Assembly (NCBI RefSeq): GCF_030268965.1
Contig: NZ_BSSE01000001.1
Span: 62,001-126,000 of the forward strand
Length of the DNA stretch: 64,000 nucleotides
Direction of reading: 5' to 3'
Origin: Microtetraspora sp. NBRC 16547
Lineage (GTDB): Bacteria > Actinomycetota > Actinomycetes > Streptosporangiales > Streptosporangiaceae
A model generated the notes under the pieces. That model was given only the letters and a program-made list of their open reading frames with translations, did no database searches and was not told where the DNA came from. The translations under genes and the position numbers were made by a program. This document shows positions 8,601-16,603 of the stretch, one piece after another. Positions within the stretch are counted from its first letter, which is position 1. Each line of letters begins with the position of its first letter.

Positions 8601-10590
8601 TCCTGTCGACCTCGCCCGACGGGGTGTAGCGCAGGCCGAAGTCGTAGATCCAGGCGTCCTTGACCGCGTCGCCGTCCCGCCTGATCTCGTACGGGCGCTC
8701 GTCCACGACCTCGACGCCCATGCGCTGCAGCAGCGGCAGGGCGTGGGACAGCGAGATGTGCGCGCCGATCCGGTAGATCTTGAACCGCCGCTCCCCCTCG
8801 GCCGCGCCGTACGGCTCGTAGAGGTTCATCCCGATGTCGCCGGTCTCGTCCTCGAGGAGCTCCTCCAGCCGCTTCAGGTCGGTCACGGCCGTGCGCGCCG
8901 GGAAGTCGGCCTTGTAGCCCTCGGGGAAGGCGTTGGCGTACCGAGCAATGAGGGCGGGGCTCTCCTCCGGGGAGCAGAGCTCGGTGATGGCGGCGGCCAG
9001 GTCGTCGTCCCAGGAGCGGGTGGCGTCCGCGAGCCGCGCCTCCAGCTCCTCGATGTCGACCGGCACCTCCGCCAGCGGCCTACCGCGCTCGCCGCGGATC
9101 ACCACGTGGAGCCGGGCCAGCACCGACTCGCCGATCATGGTGCTGTAGTCCAGCGACGTGCCGCCGAGCGCCTTGAGCAGGATCTCCTGCATGCGCAGCC
9201 GGATCTTGGTGGTGTACCGGTCGCGGGGCAGGTAGATCAGGCAGGAGATGTAGCGGCCGTAGTCGTCCCTGCGCAGGAACAGCTTGACCTGCTTGCGCTC
9301 GCGCAGCCGGAGCACGCCGAGCGCGATCGGCAGCAGCTCGTCCACCGGGATCTGGAAGAGCTCGGCCCGGGGATAGGTCTCCAGGATCTCCATCAGATCC
9401 TTGCCGTCGTGGCTGTCCGCCGGCAGCCCCGCCCGGTCGAGCACCTCGGCGAGCTTGCGCCGCAGCACGGGCATCCGCGAGATCGACTCGTTGTACGCCA
9501 CATGCGTGAACAGGCCGAGGAAGCGGCGCTCGCCGACCACCTCGCCCTCGGGCGAGAAGAGCTTGACGCCGATGTAGTCGAGGTACGCCGGGCGGTGCAC
9601 GGTGGCGCGGCTGTTGGCCTTGGTGACAATCATCACCTGCTTCTCGCGGGCCTTGGCGCGCACCTTGGGCGGCAGCGCGGCGAAGCTGTCCGAGCCCGCC
9701 TTGTCGGCGCGGAGGATGCCGAGGCCGGTGCCCGGGATCGCGCGCAGCGCGTCGCCCTCCTCCGTCTCCTCCAGGCGGTACTCCCGGGAGCCGAGGAAGG
9801 TGAAGTGGCCGTCGGCCAGCCAGCGGAGCAGCTCGACGCTGTCCTCGACGCCGGCGGGGTCGAGCGGCGGCGGGTCGGCCGCGATGTCCTCGGCCGTGTT
9901 GACGGCGAGCGCCCGCATCTTGGGGAAGTCCTCATGGGCCTGGCGGACGTCCTGCAGGACCCGCTGCAGGTCGGTCTCCAGCGCCTTGAGCACGGCGGGA
10001 TCGGCCTGCCGGTCGATCTCGATGTGCATCCACGACTCCTGGAGGAGCTGGCCTCCGGCCTCGTCCTGGCCGGCGTCGAGCATCTCGCCGGTCATGTCCC
10101 TGCGGACGCGCATCTGGGGGTGGACGACGAGGTGGGTGCCGATCTGGTGCCGGTCCAGCTCCATCGTCACCGAGTCGACGAGGAACGACATGTCGTCGGT
10201 GACGATCTGGATCACCGAGCGTCCGAGGTCCCAGCCGCGCTCCTCCAGGGTGGGGGTGTACGCGCTGACGAGCGCCCGCCCCTGCGGCCGGTGCCGCGCG
10301 AGCCGCCGGTGCGCCATGGCCGGGCCGTACACATCCGCGGGGTCGCGGTCGGCCAGGTCCTCGACCGGGACGTGGCGGTAGTACTCGCGGAGGAAGGCGA
10401 GCGTCTCCTCGCCCGAGGGGGCTTCCGGCGTGGGCGCGCACTTCTCGGCGGCGTCCCGGAGCAGTTTGTCCAGTGCCTCCTCCGGTTCGCGCCCTATCCG
10501 TGCCCCGTCCGGTTCCGGCTCCGTCAGAGCCGCGTCCGTTCCGCGCGCCGTTCCCGGTTCGCGCCGGCTCCCCGCCGTCTCGAGCGGCAT
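5623..10590 (-). CDS. NAD-specific glutamate dehydrogenase, giant (GDH180) type
   Basis: At about 1,655 residues this matches the 180-kDa NAD-glutamate dehydrogenases first described in Streptomyces clavuligerus. It oxidises glutamate to 2-oxoglutarate and ammonium and is usually catabolic. The first 600 residues carry the long N-terminal regulatory region, with ACT-like segments (SDDMSFLVDSVTMELDR). The catalytic core begins near residue 740 (YSPRVEGVHLRYGKVARGG), with GGLRWSDRMEDFR and VPTGSKGGFV containing the catalytic lysines, and runs into the dinucleotide-binding part (VGVGDMSGDVFGNG). The ATG at 10590 is preferred because AAAGGAG lies upstream; an in-frame GTG at 10602 abuts that site directly and is less likely. 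The gene stands alone. Confidence 0.95.
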   Translation of the reverse strand: MPLETAGSRREPGTARGTDAALTEPEPDGARIGREPEEALDKLLRDAAEKCAPTPEAPSGEETLAFLREYYRHVPVEDLADRDPADVYGPAMAHRRLARHRPQGRALVSAYTPTLEERGWDLGRSVIQIVTDDMSFLVDSVTMELDRHQIGTHLVVHPQMRVRRDMTGEMLDAGQDEAGGQLLQESWMHIEIDRQADPAVLKALETDLQRVLQDVRQAHEDFPKMRALAVNTAEDIAADPPPLDPAGVEDSVELLRWLADGHFTFLGSREYRLEETEEGDALRAIPGTGLGILRADKAGSDSFAALPPKVRAKAREKQVMIVTKANSRATVHRPAYLDYIGVKLFSPEGEVVGERRFLGLFTHVAYNESISRMPVLRRKLAEVLDRAGLPADSHDGKDLMEILETYPRAELFQIPVDELLPIALGVLRLRERKQVKLFLRRDDYGRYISCLIYLPRDRYTTKIRLRMQEILLKALGGTSLDYSTMIGESVLARLHVVIRGERGRPLAEVPVDIEELEARLADATRSWDDDLAAAITELCSPEESPALIARYANAFPEGYKADFPARTAVTDLKRLEELLEDETGDIGMNLYEPYGAAEGERRFKIYRIGAHISLSHALPLLQRMGVEVVDERPYEIRRDGDAVKDAWIYDFGLRYTPSGEVDRNDVKRLFHDAFAALWRGEVENDGFNALVLAGGLTWEQAEILRAYAKYLRQAGTTFSQEYIEKVLLGNVRLARLLVRYFEARLAPGRSEEVRSELCDALKDEVLAALDEVASLDEDRILRAYLEMIAATLRTNFYQSSETGGRKPYISLKFDPLAISVLPLPRPKYEIFVYSPRVEGVHLRYGKVARGGLRWSDRMEDFRTEILGLVKAQMVKNTVIVPTGSKGGFVVKQPPTGGRDELLAEGIACYRQFISGLLDITDNLVNGEVVPPRDVVRHDGDDTYLVVAADKGTASFSDIANEVAKEYGFWLGDAFASGGSVGYDHKGMGITARGAWESVKYHFRNLGVDVQSTDFTVVGVGDMSGDVFGNGMLLSEHIRLVAAFDHRHIFVDPAPDAAIGHAERRRLFAMPRSSWADYDSSLISAGGGVWPRTAKSIPISPQARAVLGIPDGVTALAPNELISAILKAPVDLLWNGGIGTYVKAASESHADAGDKANDALRVNGGDLRCKVVGEGGNLGFTQLGRIEFAANGGLINTDFIDNSAGVDTSDHEVNIKILLDQVVRDGEMTDKRRDELFLDMTGEVGKLVLRDNYAQNVVLSAARAQAPEMLHIHARYLRRLERAGLVNRELEHLPSDKVLAERRQAGLGLTQPEFSVLLAYTKLVVDRELLASDLPDDPYLAPWLVEYFPSALQDRFQGSMDAHPLRREIITTRVVNDVVNFGGTSFMYRFGEETGASTPDIVRAYLVAREVFDLPSFTRQVEALDNEVDTATQIAMLLEGRKLSERGTRWLLGNRRPPLDLASTAEFFAEGASALLPHLPKLLTGLDLVAYEERRDGFVARGVPDELAERVAAMVPAYSTFDLVEIASLTGQPLHEVAEVYFDLADRLQLARLRERVIALPRDNRWNSMARSALRDDLYAAHATLTREVLIHSESGLSPEERLARWTEANEAAVGRAKQTLSEIWESDHFDLATLSVALRAVRTLVTSSNLPHTEE

Positions 10591-11171
10591 CTCGCTACTC
10601 ACTCCTTTGTGAGGTACTGGATATTCGTTTGCGGTCCTGGTGGTGCTGCCCCACGACGGGGCGATCGGTCCGCAAAAGGGGAAATTTGTGTGGTCGGCAC
10701 CGGATTGTGGTCGGCACCTGACTCCAGGTCTCCGTGACCGTCAGCGGAGGGTCCATGACCTCGTGATCCGAGGCGGACCGGCCATGCCGGGAGAGGGCGG
10801 TGCCACCAGCATCCCACAACGCGGGTTCCCGGGGCCGCCGTGTCGTACGGGCGAGTCCGCCCGGCCGCGCGGGGTCATCCGCCTGTGGGAAGGGCCCCGG
10901 CACCCGTCCTGCGACCGACGCGTCCCCGACATGTCCATCTCTCCTCAGGTGTCCGATCGTCCCCCGATCCCCATTGACCGGGAGCTCCACGCCACCCACG
11001 ATCCCGATACCACCTCAGAACGTCACACACGTCAACTCGACCACTCGGGGCCGCCTCCATACAGCACGGGGCTTTCGGACGCGTCGAGACGGTGAGGTGA
11101 CCAGAACGTGACCAAACCATCATCGATCCTTGGGCGTCTCACGAGGGAGATCAAACCTCGGGGAGTGAACC
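10591..11171. promoter_or_regulatory. Divergent intergenic region between glutamate dehydrogenase and flavin oxidase
   Basis: A 580-base gap with no convincing gene. GTGGTCGGCACC occurs twice as a direct repeat, at 10690-10701 and 10707-10718 (period 17), about 100 bases upstream of the dehydrogenase start; two repeats on nearly the same helix face suit a regulator dimer. The run AAAAGGGGAAATTT just before it is unusually AT-rich for this genome. The distal 300 bases hold nothing I can assign. Confidence 0.4.
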
Positions 11172-12647
11172 ATGATCGATCGGCGCGCCTTCCTTCGCGT
11201 GTCGGCGCTGGCCGGCACGGCCATCGCGACGGGTACGGCTCTGGCCTCGGGCACGCCCGCCTGGGCGGGCCCCCGGCCGGCGGACTGGACGGCGCTGGCC
11301 CGCGGGCTCGGCGGGCGGCTGGTCCGTCCCGGTGACGCGTCCTACGACGCCGCGCGCCTGGTGTTCAACACCGCCTTCGACTCCGCGCGGCCGGCCGCCG
11401 TGGCCTACTGCCGGAGCGCGGCGGACGTCGCGGAGTGCCTGGGCTTCGCCCGGCGGTACGGCGTGGCGGTGACCTCGCGGTCGGGCGGCCACAGCTACGC
11501 GGGCTGGTCGACCGGGCCGGGGCTGGTGATCGACGTGTCCCCGATGAGCGCGGTCCGCTACTCCGGTGGCCGCGCGACGGTCGGCGCGGGCGCCCGGCTG
11601 GTCGACGTCTACGCGCAGCTCGGGAAGCACGGGGTGAGCATCCCCGCCGGGTCGTGCCCGACGGTCGGCGTGGCCGGGCTGACGCTGGGCGGCGGCATCG
11701 GCGTGGTCTCCCGGAAGTACGGCCTGACCTGCGACGTGCTGGAGTCGGCGCGGATCGTGACGGCGGACGGGCGCGCACTCACCTGCTCCGCCACGGAGAA
11801 CCCCGACCTCTACTGGGCGTCCCGTGGGGGCGGCGGCGGCAACTTCGGCGTGGCCACCTCTTTCACGTTCCGGACCCACGCCACCCGCGACGTCACCGTG
11901 TTCTTCCTGCACTGGCCCTGGAAGAAGGCGGCGGCGGCCGTCAAGGCCTGGCAGGCGTGGGCGCCGCACGCGCCGGACGCGATGTGGTCCAACCTGCACC
12001 TGAACCACGACCCCTCGCTCGACGTGCAGATCGGCGGGCTGTACGTCGGGGACCGCGCGGGCTGCGAGCGTCTCCTCTCCGATCTCGTCCACCGGGTGGG
12101 GTCCGACCCGTCGAGCCGGTGGATCTCGGCGTCGTCGTATGACCACGCCATGATGATCATGGCGGGGTGCTCCACGCTGTCGGTGTCGCAGTGTCACCGC
12201 CCCGGCTCGCTGCCCGGCCAGACCTCGAACGGGCGGCTCGTCCGCGACTCGTTCTCCGCCAAGTCGCACATGGCGTACACGCCGCTGTCCGGGACGGGGA
12301 TCGGGGCGCTGCTGGGGCAGGTGGCCGCGTCTGGGCGGCACTCCGTGCTGCTCGACGCCCTCGGCGGCGCGGTCGGCCGGGTCGCGCCCGACGCGACCGC
12401 GTTCCCGCACCGCCGAGCCCTGTACAGCGTGCAGTACTACGCCCACCGGGCGGGAGCGGCGGCATGGACCAGGGCCGCCCACGCGGCGATGCGTCCCCAC
12501 TTCGGCGACCACGCGTACGTCAACTACATCGACCCGGAGCTGACGGGCTGGCGGCGGCAGTACTACGGGGCCAACGCCGACCGGCTGGCCCGGGTCAAGG
12601 CCGCCTACGACCCGGACCGCCTGTTCCGCCTCCCCCAGGGCGTCTGA
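11172..12647 (+). CDS. Tat-exported FAD-binding oxidoreductase, berberine-bridge (BBE) family
   Basis: The 491-residue protein starts with a twin-arginine signal (DRRAFLRVSALAG) and cleavage is likely after the AWA near residue 36. The PCMH-type FAD domain spans about 60-235. GGHSYAG provides the histidine, and GSCPTVGVAGLTLGGG the cysteine, that in BBE-like enzymes bind FAD by two covalent bonds. The C-terminal BBE motif is present (NYIDPEL, then YYGANADRLARVKAAYDPDRLF). Such enzymes oxidise sugars or secondary metabolites with O2, so this is probably an extracellular carbohydrate or alcohol oxidase; the substrate is unknown. GGGGAG precedes the ATG. Confidence 0.9.
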   Translation: MIDRRAFLRVSALAGTAIATGTALASGTPAWAGPRPADWTALARGLGGRLVRPGDASYDAARLVFNTAFDSARPAAVAYCRSAADVAECLGFARRYGVAVTSRSGGHSYAGWSTGPGLVIDVSPMSAVRYSGGRATVGAGARLVDVYAQLGKHGVSIPAGSCPTVGVAGLTLGGGIGVVSRKYGLTCDVLESARIVTADGRALTCSATENPDLYWASRGGGGGNFGVATSFTFRTHATRDVTVFFLHWPWKKAAAAVKAWQAWAPHAPDAMWSNLHLNHDPSLDVQIGGLYVGDRAGCERLLSDLVHRVGSDPSSRWISASSYDHAMMIMAGCSTLSVSQCHRPGSLPGQTSNGRLVRDSFSAKSHMAYTPLSGTGIGALLGQVAASGRHSVLLDALGGAVGRVAPDATAFPHRRALYSVQYYAHRAGAAAWTRAAHAAMRPHFGDHAYVNYIDPELTGWRRQYYGANADRLARVKAAYDPDRLFRLPQGV

Positions 12648-12656
12648 GAGGTCCCG

Positions 12657-12746
12657 TCACGCGTCGCGGCGGCGGAACAGCACCGCCGCCGCGGCGAGGG
12701 GCACCACGATGTACGCCGCGAGCGCGACCGCCGCCCAGGCGGGCGC
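12657..12746 (-). pseudogene. C-terminal remnant of an ABC-2 type transporter permease
   Basis: Read on the minus strand, this encodes about 29 residues ending in FRRRDA and a TGA, including AWAAVALAAYIVVPLAAAAV. That is the typical last membrane helix and tail of actinomycete ABC-2 drug-exporter permeases. The rest of the gene is missing; the sequence switches near 12745 to a plus-strand regulator fragment. Confidence 0.55.
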
Positions 12747-12751
12747 CGTCG

Positions 12752-13072
12752 GGCCTGTTGGCCGCCATCGACGTGGTCGCCTCCGGCGACGCGCTCCTCG
12801 CGCCGAGCGTGACCCGCCGCCTCATCGCCGAGTTCGCCCGCCGTCCGGAGCCCGCGCGCCGCCCCGCCTCCACGCTGGACGGGGTGACCGAGCGCGAGCG
12901 CGAGGTGCTCACGCTGATCGCCCGCGGGCTGTCCAACACCGAGATCGCCGACCATCTGAGCGTCAGCATGGCCACGGTGAAGACGCACGTCGGCCGGCTG
13001 CTCGCCAAGCTGAACGCCCGTGACCGGGCCCAGCTCGTCATCGCCGCGTACGAGGCGGGCCTCCGCCCCTGA
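12752..13072 (+). pseudogene. C-terminal remnant of a NarL/LuxR-family response regulator
   Basis: About 106 codons encode the end of a receiver domain (AAIDVVASGDALLAPSVTRR) and a complete LuxR-type helix-turn-helix (TEREREVLTLIARGLSNTEI, then VKTHVGRLLAKLNARDRAQ). The intact regulator at 56532-57242 aligns with it from about its residue 128 onward, so the phosphorylated receiver part is lost. There is no start codon with a ribosome binding site; a TTG or GTG start could in principle yield a free DNA-binding domain, but a deletion remnant is more likely. Confidence 0.8.
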
Positions 13073-13079
13073 CCCGGCC

Positions 13080-14531
13080 TCAGCCGTACAACGTGGCGAG
13101 ATCGGCGAGGAGGATGCCCTGGTCTCCCGCCGCGGCCTCCGTGAGCGAACGGTCGAATCCCGCGCCGCTGTAGAGGGCGAGCACGGTGTCCCGGGTGTCC
13201 AGCCCTCGGATGTGCAACTGGTCCCTGGCCTGCTGGAGGCGTCCCAGGTGCCGGAGCGTCATGACTTCCGACCACTTGGCCTCGCCCACGGAGAGGAGCC
13301 GTCGCCTGTGGGTGCCGTCCTGGGCCCCGAGTGCGATCACGTCGACCCCGATGTTCTGCCCCCTGCCGCTGCCCGGTGCGACACCGGCTGCCACCTCTGA
13401 GGACAGCTCACCGGCCCATTCCACTCCCAGCGCGAACTGCCGGCAGATGTGCTCGAAGTGCGGCCCGATCACCTGCGACGCGAACCTGGACCGCGCGCCG
13501 TTCCACACCTGGCCCGCCCGGCCTCGTTCGAGCTGGCTCCACGAGGGCCGCATGATCGACTCGTAGAAGGTCACGATCGGCTCGGCGGCACGGTAGACGG
13601 ACGCCTTCCGGATCGGATCGATCTCCTTCCTGATGAGCCGGCAGTCTTCCAGCACAGCGAGCGGATGCGCGATGTCGGTCGACTTGCGTTCCATGTGACC
13701 GGCGATGCCGCCGCGCGTGTTGTTCCCTGCGGCGATCGCGCCCAGGACGGCGTGGTACAGCGCCTCGTCCCGTACCTCCATCTCGTTCGAGAGGAGGTAG
13801 TGGGCTTCGCGGAAGAGCGGCGACTCCGTACTCAGGACCCTCCTGATCACCCAGTCGTCGAACTCGTCCGGCCCCGCGGGTGACTCGCCGTCGACGAAAC
13901 GGGTCCGGTAGGCGGGAGTCCCCCCGGTGATCGCGTTCACCTGGATCGCGAGCCGCAGATCGGAGATGCCCCAGAATCGCCGCGCCACGTGATAGTCGAA
14001 GGGGTGCACCACGAGTTCGAGCGAGGCCCGTCCCCGCAGGGGAGCCTGACCTGCGAGCAGTTTCCCCATCACGGACATGGCGGACCCGGCGAGGATCAGG
14101 CGCGTGCGGCCGCGCGCCGGACGGTTCGCCCCGCGCGCGTCGATCTCCCTTTGCAGGAGCGAGGGGATGGCACGATCCGCCTTCATCAGGTACGGGAACT
14201 CGTCGATGACGATCAGCCGGTCCGGGCACCTGTCCAGGAGATAGGTGATGGCCTCGTCCCAGTTGGCGAACGCCAGCGTCCCTTCCACGCCGAGATAGCT
14301 CGCCACCGCAGTGCCGAACTGGCGCAGCGCGTCCGCGGAGGTCGATTCGACCGCAACGAAGTAGAAGCCGCCGAGCGCGTCCGCGAGGGCCTGGAGGAGA
14401 AAGGTCTTCCCCTGCCGTCGGCGTCCGCTCACGACGGCCAGACGCATCTCGTCGCCCGGCGCGGTCGCGAACCTCGTCAGCGCGGCCCACTCGCGCTCAC
14501 GGTCGAAGACGTACTCCGGCTTGGGAACCAC
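13080..14531 (-). CDS. AAA+ ATPase with C-terminal DUF234-like nuclease-fold domain
   Basis: The 483-residue protein belongs to the ATPase_2/DUF234 group of P-loop ATPases, well known from archaea and scattered in bacteria. Walker A is GRRRQGKT near residue 37, Walker B is RLIVIDEFPYL near 105, and LILAGSAMSVMGK gives a sensor-1-like strand. A winged-helix segment follows at about 265-325 (GNNTRGGIAGHMERK). The C-terminal domain has a D-x(n)-E-x-K pattern (VDVIALG, then LLSVGEAKW) as in PD-(D/E)XK nucleases. The GTG start is set by AGGAGG seven bases ahead. No partner gene is nearby. The biological role of the family is unclear. Its position between gene remnants and an AT-rich inverted repeat suggests transfer. 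Confidence 0.85.
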   Translation of the reverse strand: MVPKPEYVFDREREWAALTRFATAPGDEMRLAVVSGRRRQGKTFLLQALADALGGFYFVAVESTSADALRQFGTAVASYLGVEGTLAFANWDEAITYLLDRCPDRLIVIDEFPYLMKADRAIPSLLQREIDARGANRPARGRTRLILAGSAMSVMGKLLAGQAPLRGRASLELVVHPFDYHVARRFWGISDLRLAIQVNAITGGTPAYRTRFVDGESPAGPDEFDDWVIRRVLSTESPLFREAHYLLSNEMEVRDEALYHAVLGAIAAGNNTRGGIAGHMERKSTDIAHPLAVLEDCRLIRKEIDPIRKASVYRAAEPIVTFYESIMRPSWSQLERGRAGQVWNGARSRFASQVIGPHFEHICRQFALGVEWAGELSSEVAAGVAPGSGRGQNIGVDVIALGAQDGTHRRRLLSVGEAKWSEVMTLRHLGRLQQARDQLHIRGLDTRDTVLALYSGAGFDRSLTEAAAGDQGILLADLATLYG

Positions 14532-14541
14532 CGCATACCCT

Positions 14542-14593
14542 CCTTATAAGTACGCTTCTAAGAACTCTACTTCTTAGAAGCGTACTTATAAGG
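14542..14593. repeat. Perfect 23-base AT-rich inverted repeat with a 6-base loop
   Basis: The arms 14542-14564 and 14571-14593 are exact reverse complements around CTCTAC. The arms begin CCTTATAAGTACGC and are far richer in A and T than the surrounding DNA. The left end includes the Shine-Dalgarno sequence of the ATPase gene, so a hairpin in its transcript would hide the ribosome binding site. It could also be an operator, the terminator of the upstream acetoacetyl-CoA synthetase gene, or a mobile-element end. Confidence 0.9.
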
Positions 14594-14612
14594 ATGCTCA
14601 ACGGTCAGGCGG

Positions 14613-16541
14613 TCAGGGTTTCGGCACGAAGTGGGTGAGGACCTCGGGGTTGGCCATCGCGTCGCGGTTGGCGGCCTTCTCGACCGGGGTGCCGAGCAGG
14701 ATCTTCCGTACCGGGACCTCGAGTTTCTTGCCCGAGAGGGTCTTCGGGATGCCGGGGACCCGGTGGAACTCGTCGGGCACGTGGCGTGGGGACAGCTCGG
14801 TCCGCAGTGCCGTACGCAGCCGGGCGACCAGTTCGTCGGACAGCTCCGCTCCGGGGGCGAGGGTGACGTAGAGCAGCAGGTGGCCGTCCTCGCCGAGCTG
14901 GCCGGTGTCGATCACGAGGCTGTCCTCGATCTCATCGAACCGCTCGACGACCCGGTAGAACTCGCTCGTCCCCATGCGGACGCCGCCGCGGTTGAGCGTG
15001 GAGTCGGACCGGCCGTAGATCACGCATCCGCCGTCCGGCAGGATCTTGATCCAGTCGCCGTGCCGCCAGACGCCCGGATAGTCGGCGAAGTACGACTCGC
15101 GGTAGCGGTCACCGGACGGGTCGTTCCAGAACATGACCGGCATGGACGGCATGGGCGCGGTCACCACCAGCTCGCCCACCTCTCCGATCACGGGGTGTCC
15201 CGCCGGGTCGAAGGACTCCACGCGGGCGCCCAGGCAGCGGCACGGGATCACGCCCGCCTTGATCGGCAGCAGCGGCGCCGCGCCCACGAAGCCGGTGCAC
15301 ACGTCCGTGCCGCCGGAGAACGACCCGAGCTGCACCTCGGGCTTCACGTCGGAGTAGATCCAGGCGAAGCCCTCGGGCGGCAGCGGGGACCCCGTCGAGC
15401 CGATCCCCCGCAGCCGGTCCAGCCCGGACGGCCGCAGGCCCGCCTTCATCGAGGCCACGATGTACGGCGCGCCGGTGCCGAAGTAGGTGACCCCCTCCTG
15501 CGCGGCCAGCTCCCACAACGCGCCGATCCCCGGGTGGGCGGCGCTCCCGTCGTAGAGCACCACGGTGGAGCCCACCAGCAGGCCGCCGATGAGGAAGTTC
15601 CACATCATCCAGCCGGTGGTGGTGTACCAGAAGAACACGTCGCCCTCGCCCAGGTCCTGGTGGAAGCTGAGCGCCTTCAGGTGTTCGAGCACGATGCCGC
15701 CGTGGCCGTGCACGATCGGCTTGGGCAGCCCGGTCGTGCCCGAGGAGTAGAGCACCCACAGCGGGTGGCCGAAGGGAACCTGTTCGAACTCCGGCTCAGC
15801 CGCCTCGCCGCGCAGGTCCTCCCAGCCCAGCTCACCGCCGATGGCGACGTCCGTGCCGCCCGGCCCGGGAACCGAGGGGATCCACACCGTCGCGGTCAGG
15901 CCGGGCAGCTTGGCGGCGATGTCGCGTACGACGTCCGCCCGGTCGAACGCCTTCCCGTTGTAGCGGTAGCCGTCGACGGCGATGAGGACCTTGGGCTCGA
16001 TCTGGGTGAACCTGTCGATGACGCTGGGCGCCCCGAAGTCGGGCGAGCAGGACGACCAGATGGCCCCCAGCGAGGCCGTCGCCAGGAACGCGATCAGCGC
16101 TTCGGGGATGTTCGGCACGTATCCGGCGACCCGGTCGCCCCGCTCCACGCCGAGCCGGATCAGACCCGCCCGGACCCGGCCCACCTCGGCGCGCAGCTCA
16201 CCCAGCGTGTACGTCCGCCGGTTTCCGGATTCATCACGAGATATCACGGCAAGGCGGTCGGGGTCGCCGCGCAACGCGTTCTCCGCGTAGTTGAGGGTCG
16301 TGCCCTCGAACCAGGTGACGTCGGGCATCGTCCCGCTGATGACGGGACCGTCCCCGCGCCGGCCCACCACGGCGAAGTAGTCCCAGATCGACGTCCAGAA
16401 CTCGGCCGGAGACTCGACCGACCAGCGCCATATGTCCTGGTAGTCAGCCTCCCTGCCGAGCCACTCGGCGTAGCGGGTGATCCTTGCGTTGCGCACGACC
16501 TCCGCGGTGGGTTCCCACAGCAGAGCACCTTCCTCGACCAT
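14613..16541 (-). CDS. Acetoacetate--CoA ligase (acetoacetyl-CoA synthetase)
   Basis: The 642-residue adenylate-forming enzyme converts acetoacetate, ATP and CoA to acetoacetyl-CoA. The AMP-binding motif YSSGTTGLPKPIVHGHGG sits near residue 265, GDWIKI and the hinge YGRSDSTLNRGGVRMG near 485-510, and the catalytic lysine in KTLSGKKLEVPVRK near 605. Full-length similarity to AACS (EFWTSIWDYF, WFEGTTLNYAEN) separates it from acetyl-CoA synthetase. The ATG at 16541 (MVEEGALLWEP) gives the family length; the frame stays open upstream but is not coding. It may act in ketone-body or polyhydroxybutyrate use, or in supply of acetoacetyl-CoA for biosynthesis. Confidence 0.93.
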   Translation of the reverse strand: MVEEGALLWEPTAEVVRNARITRYAEWLGREADYQDIWRWSVESPAEFWTSIWDYFAVVGRRGDGPVISGTMPDVTWFEGTTLNYAENALRGDPDRLAVISRDESGNRRTYTLGELRAEVGRVRAGLIRLGVERGDRVAGYVPNIPEALIAFLATASLGAIWSSCSPDFGAPSVIDRFTQIEPKVLIAVDGYRYNGKAFDRADVVRDIAAKLPGLTATVWIPSVPGPGGTDVAIGGELGWEDLRGEAAEPEFEQVPFGHPLWVLYSSGTTGLPKPIVHGHGGIVLEHLKALSFHQDLGEGDVFFWYTTTGWMMWNFLIGGLLVGSTVVLYDGSAAHPGIGALWELAAQEGVTYFGTGAPYIVASMKAGLRPSGLDRLRGIGSTGSPLPPEGFAWIYSDVKPEVQLGSFSGGTDVCTGFVGAAPLLPIKAGVIPCRCLGARVESFDPAGHPVIGEVGELVVTAPMPSMPVMFWNDPSGDRYRESYFADYPGVWRHGDWIKILPDGGCVIYGRSDSTLNRGGVRMGTSEFYRVVERFDEIEDSLVIDTGQLGEDGHLLLYVTLAPGAELSDELVARLRTALRTELSPRHVPDEFHRVPGIPKTLSGKKLEVPVRKILLGTPVEKAANRDAMANPEVLTHFVPKP

Positions 16542-16603
16542 GCCCCCATCCTGACGAGGCCGGCCCGCCGTGTCACCATCTCCGCCCACATACGGCAGAC
16601 CCG

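Noticed and set aside
5635-10737. A 1,700-codon open frame on the plus strand opposite the glutamate dehydrogenase gene
   Set aside because: It is a codon-bias shadow of the true gene in high-GC DNA; its product is low-complexity Arg/Gly/Val/Leu sequence with no domain, while the minus strand has all dehydrogenase motifs.
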